Part shown: positions 50,901 to 59,177 of the stretch, piece after piece
How positions within the stretch are numbered: position 1 is the stretch's first letter
Layout: the number at the start of each line of letters is the position of its first letter
NCBI GenBank assembly: GCA_021828105.1
Contig: JAKATG010000009.1
Location: 62,001-126,000, forward strand
DNA: 64,000 nt
DNA from: Taklimakanibacter sp021828105
GTDB lineage: Bacteria; Pseudomonadota; Alphaproteobacteria; Rhizobiales; Aestuariivirgaceae
Direction: 5' to 3'
Position numbers and translations under genes: made by a program
The notes under the pieces: generated by a model
What the model was told of the DNA's origin: nothing
Database searches by the model: none
The model's input: only the letters and a program-made list of their open reading frames with translations

Positions 50901-51980
50901 TCACTCCGCAGGTCTCAGCACGGTGCCGAAATTATAGGGAACGGACTTGGCGCCGGACGGCAATTGCCGCACCACGTGATATTGGGGCTCGCGGATCTGC
51001 CGCAGGATGGTGGGGATGATCTCGCGATAGGCGGCGATGGTGCTCGGATAAGGTGCCGGGCAATCGTCTTTGATCGCGTCGTGCAATTTGGGCAGCGCAT
51101 GATAGGGCACCATCGGGAACATGTGATGCTCGACATGGTAGTTCATGTTCCAATAGAGGAAGCGGAACAGCGGGTTCATATAGACGGTGCGCGTATTGAG
51201 CCGATGGTCGAGCACGTCCTCGGCAAGGCCCGCATGCTGGGTCAGGCCGAAGAAGATGGTCATGAAGCCGCCATAGAAGGTCGGAAGCCCGACCAGCATT
51301 GCCGGCAGGAGGCTTCCCATCCACAAACAGGCCGCGATGACGGCGGCAAAGATGGCGAGATAGATGCGCGCCACGAGAGTGACCTTCCAGCGCTCCATCT
51401 CGGGGATGAAGGTTTGCTCCTCGGCGGTGAGGCGCCCCGCCGCATGGATGAACAGATGCCGGATGGTGCGCAGGCTGCTCTTGATGGCGAAGACATTGAG
51501 CAGGAGCCCCGTCACGTCGGGCGGGCGCGGCACGGCGATCTCCGGATCGCGCCCGACGATGATCGTGTCGGTGTGATGGCGCGTATGGCTCCAGCGCCAC
51601 ACCGTCGGCTCGCGCAGGATCATGAAGCTCGCAATGTGATAGACGACGTCGTTCATCCAGCGCGTCTTGAAGGCCGTGCCATGTCCAGCCTCATGCCAGC
51701 GGCTGTCGCTCGATGAGCCATAGAGGACGCCATAGACAAGGAAGAACGGCACGGCCCACCAGCTGCCCCAGAAATAAACGCCCCCGGCCGCGGACGAAAG
51801 CAAAGCCGCAAACCATATCACCGTGTCGCGCAAAGCCGGTCCGTCGGACCGCTTCATCAATTCCTTGAGCGCCTTGCGCGGGATCGGACAGGCATACCAT
51901 TCGGCCGCCGACAGGCCGTTTTCCTCAGCCAGTGCCGAATCCCTGCCGATCAGGCTGTAATCGCGTGCTGAGGGTGTCAT
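50901..51980 (-). CDS. mocD: Fatty-acid-desaturase-superfamily oxygenase (MocD-like)
   Basis: A 359-residue integral-membrane di-iron protein. Histidine boxes: HEAGH (96-100), HTRHH (132-136), HVEHH (282-286), with an extra TQHAG (247-251). Hydrophobic pairs surround them (VIWFAALLSSAAGGVYFW, IYLAIFAAVIAACLW). In S. meliloti, mocD with mocE and mocF is needed for demethylation of the rhizopine 3-O-methyl-scyllo-inosamine, so a similar O-demethylation is likely here. The ATG at 51980 follows GAGGTG; two further in-frame ATG/GTG starts upstream run into the LacI-type operators. First gene of the minus-strand operon. Confidence 0.88.
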   Translation of the reverse strand: MTPSARDYSLIGRDSALAEENGLSAAEWYACPIPRKALKELMKRSDGPALRDTVIWFAALLSSAAGGVYFWGSWWAVPFFLVYGVLYGSSSDSRWHEAGHGTAFKTRWMNDVVYHIASFMILREPTVWRWSHTRHHTDTIIVGRDPEIAVPRPPDVTGLLLNVFAIKSSLRTIRHLFIHAAGRLTAEEQTFIPEMERWKVTLVARIYLAIFAAVIAACLWMGSLLPAMLVGLPTFYGGFMTIFFGLTQHAGLAEDVLDHRLNTRTVYMNPLFRFLYWNMNYHVEHHMFPMVPYHALPKLHDAIKDDCPAPYPSTIAAYREIIPTILRQIREPQYHVVRQLPSGAKSVPYNFGTVLRPAE

Positions 51981-52027
51981 CGGCACCTCATTCACCCTTG
52001 TGGTCCGCCCCCGGACCCGCTCTATGA

Positions 52028-52053
52028 CATCATTTTGATGCGTCATTTTGAGG
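52028..52053. promoter_or_regulatory. LacI-type operator pair upstream of mocD
   Basis: CATCATTTTGATG (52028-52040) is a 13-bp palindrome and GTCATTTTGAGG (52042-52053) a second copy of the TCATTTTGA core, 48-73 bp upstream of the mocD ATG. They share the core with sites at 52107-52127 and 54297-54309. Confidence 0.65.
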
Positions 52054-52106
52054 ATAGCATTCGAATTGGGCAGGTTCAAGGGACATTACGACCAATCAGC
52101 CCGGAT

Positions 52107-52127
52107 AAAACCTCATTTTGAGGTTTT
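52107..52127. promoter_or_regulatory. Perfect LacI-type operator upstream of the lacI-family gene
   Basis: AAAACCTCA-TTT-TGAGGTTTT is a perfect 21-bp palindrome with the same TCATTTTGA core, 54 bp upstream of the regulator's TTG start. Probably the main autoregulatory site of the divergent region. Confidence 0.72.
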
Positions 52128-52180
52128 TCTTGACCATTGTCCTATCACCCCGCTAGCTTCAGCGAATCGAAAGGACCGCC

Positions 52181-53200
52181 TTGGCCAAAGAGCGACCCAA
52201 GCTGGATGAGATTGCCCGCGCCGCCCGCGTCTCCAAGGCGACGGTCGACCGGGTGGTCAACCAGCGTCCGGGCGTCCAGGACCATACCCGCGCCCATGTG
52301 CTTGCCGTGATGGCCGAGCTTTCGGGTGAGAAATCGGCGCTCGCCGCGATCAGGAAGGTCAGTCTCGATTTCGTCCTTCCCGGCGGCAGCAATGCTTTCA
52401 TCTCCGATCTTGCCCGGCATATCGAGAAGCAGGTCGGCGCGCGCGGCGATGTCGACATCCAGATCCATCGCCTGGGCGGCATCGAGCCGGAAGAGATCGC
52501 CGCCCGGCTCGCCAATCTGCGCACCGTGTGCCAGGGCGTCGGGCTGATCGGCCTCGACAGTCCGGCGGTGCGCGAGGCGGTGCGCAAGCTCATCGCGCAA
52601 GGCACCGTGGTGATGACGCTCGTCTCCGACATCAGCCATGTCGGGCGCGTGAATTATGTCGGCATCGACAACCGCGCCGCCGGACGGCTCGCCGGCTATC
52701 TCATTGGCCGTTTCGTTGCGGGCTCCGCCGGCAAGGTGGCGATGCTCGCCGGCGCCCTCGCCTATCGCGGCCATGAGGAGCGCGAGATGGGCTTCCGTCA
52801 CATATTGCAGGAGAATTTCCCGCAATTGCGCATCGTCGCGGCGCGCGAGGTGCGCGAGGATGCGAACCGCGCCTATCGCGAGACGCGCTCCCTTCTCGAT
52901 GAGCATCCCGACCTCAGCGCCATCTATTGCATCGGCGCCGGCCAGGACGGCATTGCCCGCGCCTTGATCGAACGCCAGCGCGACAAGTCCGTCGTCTTCG
53001 TCGGCCACGATTTGACCGAGGACACGCGCCAATATCTCCTGACCGGCGTCATGGATGTGGCGATCGACCAGAACGCCCGTGTCGAGGCGCGCGAGGTCGT
53101 CGACCGCCTCGTTCGCGCGGTGCGCGGCGAAGATGATATTTCCACCGCCACGATCCGCATACAATCGGTCTTCCGCGAAAACATCCCCAATGAAAGCTGA
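52181..53200 (+). CDS. LacI-family transcriptional regulator of the moc-like locus
   Basis: A 339-residue LacI-type regulator. The HTH and hinge are KLDEIARAARVSKATVDRVV and VNQRPGVQDHTRAHVLAVMA (residues 7-50), followed by a periplasmic-binding-protein-like domain (VSLDFVLPGGSNAFISDLAR, NYVGIDNRAAGRLAGYLIGR, AIYCIGAGQDGIARALIERQ, DVAIDQNARVEAREVVDRL). The start is a TTG (52181) with AAGGA upstream. It lies between the moc-like operon and the importer operon, and TCATTTTGA palindromes occur in both control regions, so it probably controls both. Confidence 0.92.
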   Translation: MAKERPKLDEIARAARVSKATVDRVVNQRPGVQDHTRAHVLAVMAELSGEKSALAAIRKVSLDFVLPGGSNAFISDLARHIEKQVGARGDVDIQIHRLGGIEPEEIAARLANLRTVCQGVGLIGLDSPAVREAVRKLIAQGTVVMTLVSDISHVGRVNYVGIDNRAAGRLAGYLIGRFVAGSAGKVAMLAGALAYRGHEEREMGFRHILQENFPQLRIVAAREVREDANRAYRETRSLLDEHPDLSAIYCIGAGQDGIARALIERQRDKSVVFVGHDLTEDTRQYLLTGVMDVAIDQNARVEAREVVDRLVRAVRGEDDISTATIRIQSVFRENIPNES

Positions 53201-53204
53201 GCGC

Positions 53205-54260
53205 ATGGACACTATGAGCACCGAGGGGATCTCCCTCGCCTTCCGGCCCGAGAGCGGCATCATCGACGATCTCGTGATCAATTGCGAAGGAGCGAAGGAT
53301 TTGCGGCCCCTGCATCGCGCCCCCTGGGTCCGCTCCGGCGAAGCCCTGCCCGATGGTGTGGCGCCCGTCGAAAGCCGCCTTGCCGGTGATTTCTTCTGCG
53401 CGCCTTTCGGCCGGACGAAGGCCGACATTCCGATCCATGGCTGGGCCGCCAATGGCACATGGGAAAAGGCCGGCAGCGACCGCGCAGGTGACGGCGCCGT
53501 CACCACGACATATGCTTTGCGCGAGGCGGTCGAAGGCGCGCGCCTCGTCAAGCATCTGACGCTCTGCCCCCATCACCCGATCGTCTATCAAAGCCATGTC
53601 TTCGAGGGCGGCGCCGGCGCCATTCCCGTGGCGCATCACGCCATGATCCATGTGCCGGGCGGCGCGCGCTTGAGCTTTTCACGCAAAGCCTCGGGCTTCA
53701 CGCTCGGCAAGGCGCTCGAGACCGATCCGAAGCGCGGCCGCTCGGTGCTTCTCTATCCGCAGCGCTTCGCGTCCCTGGCCAAGGTCAAGCGCGCCGATGG
53801 CGGCATCAGCGATGCGAGCCTCTATCCCTTCGATCAGGGACATGAGGACTTCATCATCATGAGTGAAAGGCCGGGCACGAAGCTCGGCTGGTCGGCGGCG
53901 CTCGCCAAGGCCGATGGCTTTCTGTTCTTCGCGCTCAAGGATGCGACCGTCCTGCCGCATACGGCCCTGTGGATGAGCAATGGCGGACGCAACTACGCGC
54001 CATGGAACGGCCGCCACCGGGCGGTGATCGGCATCGAGGAGGCATCGCTCGACCACCATCTGATCGAGGATCCCGAGGACGGGCTTGCGGGCGTGGCGCT
54101 CGGCAAGGGCAAGGTCACGGTCCGCTATGCGCTGGGCGCCATCCCGGTGCCGGCGAACTGGACCGCGGTCAGCGACATCGCTCTTGGCAATGGCGAGATC
54201 ACCCTCACCGATGCGAGCGGCGACACACGCAAGGTGCCCTTCCTCGCCGGCTTCCTCTGA
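53205..54260 (+). CDS. Galactose-mutarotase-like (aldose 1-epimerase superfamily) protein, tentative
   Basis: A 351-residue soluble protein. Motifs are PLHRAPWVRSGEA, RLAGDFFCAPFGRTKADIPI, HGWAANGTWE, TLCPHHPIVYQSHVFEGGAG, FIIMSERPGTKLGW and LPHTALWMSNGGRNYAPWN. The HGWAxNGxW block and the late WMSNGG/YAPWN loop suit the galactose-mutarotase fold, but catalytic residues are not certain. It follows the lacI-family gene after four bases (an ATG at 53190 is also possible) and is probably co-transcribed, so it may equilibrate the substrate or product of the moc-like pathway. Confidence 0.6.
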   Translation: MDTMSTEGISLAFRPESGIIDDLVINCEGAKDLRPLHRAPWVRSGEALPDGVAPVESRLAGDFFCAPFGRTKADIPIHGWAANGTWEKAGSDRAGDGAVTTTYALREAVEGARLVKHLTLCPHHPIVYQSHVFEGGAGAIPVAHHAMIHVPGGARLSFSRKASGFTLGKALETDPKRGRSVLLYPQRFASLAKVKRADGGISDASLYPFDQGHEDFIIMSERPGTKLGWSAALAKADGFLFFALKDATVLPHTALWMSNGGRNYAPWNGRHRAVIGIEEASLDHHLIEDPEDGLAGVALGKGKVTVRYALGAIPVPANWTAVSDIALGNGEITLTDASGDTRKVPFLAGFL

Positions 54261-54296
54261 CGCGCCTTGACTCGCGCTTCCGCTTCCTCCTACCAT

Positions 54297-54330
54297 CATC
54301 AAAATGATGCGGCTCAAATAGCATTTTGAG
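54297..54330. promoter_or_regulatory. LacI-type operators upstream of the sugar-binding protein gene
   Basis: CATCA-AAA-TGATG (54297-54309) is the reverse complement of the site at 52028-52040. A second, looser inverted repeat CTCAAA-N6-TTTGAG (54313-54330) contains the CATTTTGAG half-core. They lie 64-97 bp upstream of the binding-protein ATG. Confidence 0.65.
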
Positions 54331-54334
54331 TTCA

Positions 54335-54355
54335 TGGCCGGGCTTGACCCGGCCA
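54335..54355. repeat. GC-rich hairpin TGGCCGGG...CCCGGCCA
   Basis: An 8-bp perfect stem with a five-base loop, just after the LacI-type operators and before the binding-protein gene. The TCATGGCCGGGCTTGACCCGG form is a common alphaproteobacterial intergenic repeat and might also be a leader hairpin. Confidence 0.6.
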
Positions 54356-54393
54356 CCCAAAAGATAAGTGCGCAACATTAGTGGGAGGATGAA

Positions 54394-55341
54394 ATGCTGA
54401 AGCGAATAATGGTCTGTCTCAGTGCCGCACTGGTGGCGCTGAGCCTGGGGCTGGCCTCGAGCGTCTCGGCCGAGGCCAAGAAGACATTCTATTGGATATC
54501 GCATGGATCGCCCGCCGATCCGGTCTGGACCTATTTCCTCGCCGGTGCCAAGCAATGGGCCGAGGACACCGGCAACACGGTGAACACCTCCTTCCACAAT
54601 GGCGATGTGCCGGCGCATCAGGAAGCGGTACGCGCCGCCATTGCCGCCAAGGCCGACGGCATCGTCACCACCAGCCCCGATCCCGGCAGCCTGGTCGCGG
54701 TCGCCAAGGAAGCGAATGACGCCGGCATTCCGATCATCAATTTCAATACGCCCGATCCGAAAGCGAGCTTCGATGCCTATGTCGGCGGCGACAACGTCAC
54801 TTTCGGCCGCAACTGGGCGCAATATCTGGTCGACAAGGGTTTGGTGAAATCGGGCGACTTCGTCTGGATGCCGGTCGAGGTGCCGGGCGCAACCTATGGC
54901 GTGCAGGAAGAGGAAGGCATATCGAGCGTCTTCAAGCCGCTCAACATCACCTGGGAGATCACCGACGCCACGCTCGATCAGGCGGAGATCATCACCCGCA
55001 TGTCGGACTACCTGACCGCCAACCGCGCCAAGATCAAGGCGATCATCGGGCTCGGCGATCTCGTGACCGGCAGCATCAAGCGCGTCTTCGACCAGGTCGG
55101 CGTCAAGGCCGGCGAGATTCCGGTGGTAGGCTGGGGCAACTCGACCGAGACCACGCAGGAAGTGCTCACCGGCTATGTGAATGCCGCGCAATGGCAGGAC
55201 CCGCAGGCGACGAGCTACATGGCGCTGTCCATGGCCGCCATGGCGTCGAGCAAGATCCCGCCCGGCTTCAACATCATCACCGGCGCCCTCTATGAGAAGG
55301 ACACGGCCGAGGTCTATGACAAGATCCTCTCCGGCAAGTAG
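54394..55341 (+). CDS. Periplasmic sugar-binding protein of moc-like locus (RbsB/MocB type)
   Basis: A 315-residue CUT2 periplasmic binding protein. Signal peptide residues 1-26 (IMVCLSAALVALSLGLASSV, cut near VSA-EA). The core shows FYWISHGSPADPVWTYFLAG, NTSFHNGDVPAHQEAVRAAI, ADGIVTTSPDPGSLVAVAKE, IPIINFNTPDPKASFDAYVG and GYVNAAQWQDPQATSYMALS. GGGAGGATGAA precedes the ATG. MocB of rhizopine loci is the same class, so an inosamine/inositol-like ligand is plausible. The gene is under LacI-type operators. Confidence 0.92.
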   Translation: MLKRIMVCLSAALVALSLGLASSVSAEAKKTFYWISHGSPADPVWTYFLAGAKQWAEDTGNTVNTSFHNGDVPAHQEAVRAAIAAKADGIVTTSPDPGSLVAVAKEANDAGIPIINFNTPDPKASFDAYVGGDNVTFGRNWAQYLVDKGLVKSGDFVWMPVEVPGATYGVQEEEGISSVFKPLNITWEITDATLDQAEIITRMSDYLTANRAKIKAIIGLGDLVTGSIKRVFDQVGVKAGEIPVVGWGNSTETTQEVLTGYVNAAQWQDPQATSYMALSMAAMASSKIPPGFNIITGALYEKDTAEVYDKILSGK

Positions 55342-55372
55342 TGTTGGCTGAAAGTCCGCAAGCGCATCTCGC

Positions 55373-55435
55373 CATCCTTATCCTTCCCCCTTGCGGGGAA
55401 GGTGGCTACCCGGCCTGGGGCCGGGTAGCCGGATG
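55373..55435. repeat. Double-hairpin intergenic element
   Basis: CATCC (55373-55377) and GGATG (55431-55435) enclose two hairpins: CCTTCCCC/GGGGAAGG (55382-55402) and a perfect 12-bp stem GGCTACCCGGCC/GGCCGGGTAGCC (55404-55430). It lies between the binding-protein and permease genes, like the hairpin element in the other CUT2 operon, and may stabilise the upstream mRNA. Confidence 0.65.
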
Positions 55436-55471
55436 GGGAGCGGTGCCGCGCGAACAGTGTTGACGGCCGTC

Positions 55472-56458
55472 ATGCAGCACCGCTCCCTTTTGCAGCGCCT
55501 CATCGCCGCGCCAGAATTCGGCCCGCTCGTCCTTCTGGTGCTCGAGCTTCTCGTCTTCTGGTCGATCAATCCGGGCTTCTTGTCGCTCCAGAATATCAGC
55601 AACACGCTCGCCTTCACTGTCGAGCTCGGCCTCATCGCGCTGGCGATGACCTTGCTCATGACCTCGGGCGAGTTCGATCTCTCGGTCGGCTCGGTCTTCG
55701 GCTTCTCGGCCGTGCTGATGTGGACCTTGTTCAACAGCGGTGTCGTGCCGTTGGAAGTGGCCTTTCTCATCGCCTTGGGTGTCAGCCTGTTCATCGGTTT
55801 TGCCAATGGCTGGTTCGTCACCAGGCTCAACATCCCCTCCTTCCTCGTGACCTTGGGCATGCTGCTGGTGGTGCGCGGCACGGCACTTTATGTCACCGAC
55901 GGTTTCCCGCAGCGGACCTGGAATGCCGAAGGCAACTGGCTCGCCGATCTCCTGGTCGGGAGCTTCTATATCGGCACCTTCCGCGTCTATATGTCGGTCT
56001 TCTGGTTCGCCCTTGCGGCAATCGCGACGCATTATCTCCTGACCGAGACCAAGGCCGGCAACTGGATCCAGGCCTCGGGCGGCAATCCCGGCGCCGCGCG
56101 CGCCCGCGGCGTCAATGTCAAGCGCACCAAGATCCTGCTGTTCATGTTCGCGTCCGCCATGTCGGCGCTGGCCGGCATCATCTCGTCGATCCGCACCTCG
56201 GCCGCCAATCCCAATAGCGGCACCGGCTATGAGCTCGAAGTCATCGCCATGGTCGTCATCGGCGGCACACTGTTGACCGGCGGCCGCGGCACGATCCTCG
56301 GAACCGTGCTCGGCATCTTCATCCTGCGCGTCATGCGCAACGGCATCGTGCTGGTCGGCGTGCCGGGCCTTGCCTACAATATCTTCATCGGCGCCATCAT
56401 CCTCGGCATGATGGCGCTCCATTCATGGCTCGAACGCCGGCACAATGCGGGGACTTGA
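55472..56458 (+). CDS. Sugar ABC transporter permease of moc-like locus (CUT2)
   Basis: A 328-residue permease with eight to ten hydrophobic segments (FGPLVLLVLELLVFWSINPG first). Family motifs are GLIALAMTLLMTSGEFDLSV, GFANGWFVTRLNIPSFLVTL, GNPGAARARGVNVKRTKILL, and MVVIGGTLLTGGRGTILGTV near the end. I chose the ATG at 55472; further upstream the frame runs through the hairpin repeat. The ATPase gene follows four bases after its stop. Confidence 0.92.
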   Translation: MQHRSLLQRLIAAPEFGPLVLLVLELLVFWSINPGFLSLQNISNTLAFTVELGLIALAMTLLMTSGEFDLSVGSVFGFSAVLMWTLFNSGVVPLEVAFLIALGVSLFIGFANGWFVTRLNIPSFLVTLGMLLVVRGTALYVTDGFPQRTWNAEGNWLADLLVGSFYIGTFRVYMSVFWFALAAIATHYLLTETKAGNWIQASGGNPGAARARGVNVKRTKILLFMFASAMSALAGIISSIRTSAANPNSGTGYELEVIAMVVIGGTLLTGGRGTILGTVLGIFILRVMRNGIVLVGVPGLAYNIFIGAIILGMMALHSWLERRHNAGT

Positions 56459-56462
56459 GCAG

Positions 56463-57236
56463 ATGGAAGACGAACTCGTCCGCATGGAGCGGATCAACAA
56501 GTTCTATGGCCGCGTCCATGCCTTGCGCGATGTGAGCCTGAGAATCCTGCGGCGCGAGGTCGTGGGGCTCCTCGGCGACAATGGCGCCGGCAAGTCGACT
56601 TTGATCAAGGTCCTGTCGGGCGCCGTGCCGATGTCGGGCGGCGAGATCTATGTCAAGGGCCGCAAGGTCGAGATGAAGAGCACCACCGATGCCATCGCCA
56701 ATGGCATCGAGACCATCTATCAGGATTCGGCCCTGGTGCCGCAGCTCTCGATCGCCCGCAACCTGTTCCTGGGACGCGAGCCGGTCAAAGGCCCGCGCTT
56801 CCTCAACCGGCTCGATCACGAAGCGATGAACGGCGTCGCCCGCGACCTGTTGAAGAAGGTCGGCATCACCAAGGAGATCCCGCCCGACACGCCGATCACC
56901 GCTCTGTCGGGCGGCGAGCGCCAGGCGGTAGCGATCGCGCGTGCCATGCAGTTCGACAGCGATCTCATCATATTGGACGAGCCGACCAACAATCTCGGTG
57001 TCGCCGAAACCCAGGGCGTGCTGCGCTTCGTGCGCGAGGCGCGCAATACCGGCCATTCCTGCATCTTCATCGCCCACAATATCCATCATGTCTTCCAGGT
57101 CGTCGACCGCATCATCGTCATGCGCGGCGGCCGGATCGTCGCCGACGACATCGATCCCAAGCAGACCAGCATCGAGGAGGTCGAGCGCGTCATCACCGGC
57201 GAAGCCATGATCGCGGCGGTCGAGCGCGCGAGCTAG
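56463..57236 (+). CDS. Sugar ABC transporter ATPase of moc-like locus (single domain)
   Basis: A 257-residue single-domain ABC ATPase (FrcA-like, unlike the double RbsA type). Walker A GDNGAGKST, Q loop IETIYQDSALVPQLS, signature ALSGGERQAVAIARAM, Walker B DLIILDEPTNNLGVAE, H loop IFIAHNIHHVFQVVDRI. It is likely to act as a homodimer with the adjacent permease. The ATG at 56463 (MEDELVRM) is chosen; GAGCAG precedes it weakly. Last gene of the importer operon. Confidence 0.93.
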   Translation: MEDELVRMERINKFYGRVHALRDVSLRILRREVVGLLGDNGAGKSTLIKVLSGAVPMSGGEIYVKGRKVEMKSTTDAIANGIETIYQDSALVPQLSIARNLFLGREPVKGPRFLNRLDHEAMNGVARDLLKKVGITKEIPPDTPITALSGGERQAVAIARAMQFDSDLIILDEPTNNLGVAETQGVLRFVREARNTGHSCIFIAHNIHHVFQVVDRIIVMRGGRIVADDIDPKQTSIEEVERVITGEAMIAAVERAS

Positions 57237-57302
57237 ACTACTTCCCTACTCCGGCTCGTATCCGGCGGCCGTGAATCCCAAAACTCGCTCCTCGGCTGAG
57301 GA

Positions 57303-58181
57303 TCAGGGGCCGGTTGGTTTGACCGCTGCGACAACGCGCTTGATCGCCGTCATCAGAGAAGTCGTGCCGCGCCGGTGTTCGCTGTCGTTTTGGCGCATGA
57401 ACAGGCCGTTTTCTATGCCCTCGAACATGCCGAGAAGTGCCTTCGCCACCTCGCCGGGCACGCCTTCCTCGGCAAGCAGTGCCGCGCGGCGTTCCGGCGG
57501 CACCGGCACCGGCGCCACCGGACGGCCGAGAATTTGCGCAAAGGCCGACGCCACATCGCCGGCGCTCCAGTCTTCCGGTCCGCTGAGCTCCACGATCCGC
57601 TTCCCGGTCCATTCCTCGCCCAGAAGGGTTGCCGCTGCGCGCCCGACATCGATCGTGCTCACCATCGGGATCTTCTGAGAAGGTTCGAGAAAGGTCGGCA
57701 GCACGCTTTCCGACAGGACGGTTTCCGCCGCCTCGCCCCAGGTCTCGACAAAATAGCCCGACCGCAGGAAGGCGGTCGCCGGCGCCACCCCGTCAAGCAG
57801 GGCCTCGAACCGGTTGAGGGTGGCAATGACGCCGGTGCCGGAGGCATGCTGCGCGCCGATGGACGACAGGATAACGGCCTTGGGCAGATGCGCCCGCCGT
57901 GCCGCATCGGCCAGCGCCGCGCCGAGTTCTTCCGTGCGCTGATAGGGATCGCCGCTCACCGGCGGCGGATTGAGAAGGAACGCTCCCGACGCACCTTTCA
58001 GCGCATCGGCCATCGCGTCCGAATCCTCGATGCGCGCGACGACCACCTCCGCGCCGAGTTCTGTCCATTTTTCACCCTGGTCCCTGCGGCGCAGGACGAC
58101 GCGCACGGCCTTGCCGCGTTCAATGAGGGCGCGCGCTGCCTCGCCGCCGGCCCGTCCGTTTGCTCCAAGCACGACATACAT
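57303..58181 (-). CDS. NmrA-like NAD(P)-binding oxidoreductase
   Basis: A 292-residue atypical SDR of the NmrA/QOR2 type. The N-terminal nucleotide motif is VVLGANGRAGGEAARALIER. Others are AVRVVLRRRDQGEKWTELGA, GAFLLNPPPVSGDPYQRTEE, VILSSIGAQHASGTGVIATL, FLRSGYFVETWGEAAE and RIVELSGPEDWSAGDVASAF. GGAGAG precedes the ATG at 58181. Such proteins sense NADP(H) or reduce quinones. Divergent from a LysR gene and probably controlled by it. Confidence 0.88.
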   Translation of the reverse strand: MYVVLGANGRAGGEAARALIERGKAVRVVLRRRDQGEKWTELGAEVVVARIEDSDAMADALKGASGAFLLNPPPVSGDPYQRTEELGAALADAARRAHLPKAVILSSIGAQHASGTGVIATLNRFEALLDGVAPATAFLRSGYFVETWGEAAETVLSESVLPTFLEPSQKIPMVSTIDVGRAAATLLGEEWTGKRIVELSGPEDWSAGDVASAFAQILGRPVAPVPVPPERRAALLAEEGVPGEVAKALLGMFEGIENGLFMRQNDSEHRRGTTSLMTAIKRVVAAVKPTGP

Positions 58182-58229
58182 GATGCTCTCCTTCAGTTGC
58201 TCGCTGGAGAACGGATAAGCCTGACATTT

Positions 58230-58248
58230 CCATGCGTCCAATGCATGG
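58230..58248. promoter_or_regulatory. Operator-like inverted repeat between NmrA-like and lysR genes
   Basis: CCATGC (58230-58235) and GCATGG (58243-58248) are perfect inverted arms around seven bases, followed by a TATATATA box. The site is 15-33 bp before the lysR start in an 81-bp divergent region. Confidence 0.5.
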
Positions 58249-58262
58249 TATATATAGTCAGC

Positions 58263-59177
58263 ATGCGCGAAATGGATTTACGCCGGATCGACCTCAACCT
58301 GCTGGTGGCGCTCGAGGCACTGCTGGAAGAGAAGAACGTCACACGGGCCGCCCACCGGCTCGGCATGAGCCAGCCGGCCGCGAGCCGGGCGCTCGGACGG
58401 TTGCGCGCGCTGTTGTCGGACGCGCTGCTGGTCGATGGGCCGGGCGGCTATGTCCTGAGCTCCCGCGCCGAAGAGCTGCGCCCGGCGCTGCGCCGGATAC
58501 TGGCCGGTATCGGAGAAATGCTGGAAGCGAACGTGTTCGATCCCGCGACGGCGACGGGCCGGATCCGGCTTCTCATGCCCGATCTCCAGGCCGTGGCACT
58601 CGCGCCGCATTTGCTCGCCCGCCTCGCAGAGGAGGCCCCATCCCTCGATCTCGATATTGTCGCACCCGGCACGAACGGGATGGAAGCGCTGGAGCACGGT
58701 GACGCCGATGCGATGGTGGCGCTGATCGACGAAGCGCCGGCCGGCATCCACCGACGCCGCCTCTATGACGAAGAACTCGTAACGCTCATGCGGGCGCGCC
58801 ACCCTGCGCTCGCCCGAAAGCTCACGCTCGACCGCTTTCTGGCGCTCGAGCATATCGTGGTGAGCGTCACCGGCGTCGGGCCTGCGCCTGTCGATGAGGT
58901 GCTGGCGCGAATGGGGCGAACGCGACGGGTGAAGCTGCGCGTGCCGAACTTCTTCGCCGCCGTCGAGATCGCCGCTCGCTCCGACCTCGTCATGACCCTG
59001 CCGGCAAGCCTGGCGCGCGCCGCCGCCAATATGAGGCGCTTCGTATCCTTGCCGCCGCCCCTCGATCTTGCGAGCTTCACCATGAGCCTCGCCTGGCACG
59101 CACGCCAGCAGGATGCGCCGAGGCACATCTGGTTGAGACGCGCCATTGTCGCGGCGGCGATGGATATGTCAGCGTAA
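58263..59177 (+). CDS. LysR-family regulator (NodD/SyrM-like subgroup)
   Basis: A 304-residue LysR-type regulator. HTH: MDLRRIDLNLLVALEALLEE, NVTRAAHRLGMSQPAASRAL, GRLRALLSDALLVDGPGGYV. Effector domain: IRLLMPDLQAVALAPHLLAR, VSVTGVGPAPVDEVLARMG, VPNFFAAVEIAARSDLVMTL. The DLNLL...SQPAxSRAL start resembles the NodD/NahR branch. The ATG at 58263 gives the family length; an ATG three codons later is possible. Upstream open frame sequence over the NmrA-like gene is a shadow. Confidence 0.9.
   Translation: MREMDLRRIDLNLLVALEALLEEKNVTRAAHRLGMSQPAASRALGRLRALLSDALLVDGPGGYVLSSRAEELRPALRRILAGIGEMLEANVFDPATATGRIRLLMPDLQAVALAPHLLARLAEEAPSLDLDIVAPGTNGMEALEHGDADAMVALIDEAPAGIHRRRLYDEELVTLMRARHPALARKLTLDRFLALEHIVVSVTGVGPAPVDEVLARMGRTRRVKLRVPNFFAAVEIAARSDLVMTLPASLARAAANMRRFVSLPPPLDLASFTMSLAWHARQQDAPRHIWLRRAIVAAAMDMSA

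Noticed and set aside
52046..52079. Longer N-terminus of the MocD-like protein
   Set aside because: The extra residues would be encoded by the operator palindromes; the ATG at 51980 has a ribosome site and fits the family.
55373..55435. Rho-independent terminator after the moc-like binding-protein gene
   Set aside because: The hairpins are strong but have no following T-run and lie inside an operon, so a repeat/processing element is more likely.
57375..58262. Long N-terminal extension of the LysR gene (to 600 residues)
   Set aside because: The extension is antisense to the NmrA-like gene; LysR homology begins only at 58263.
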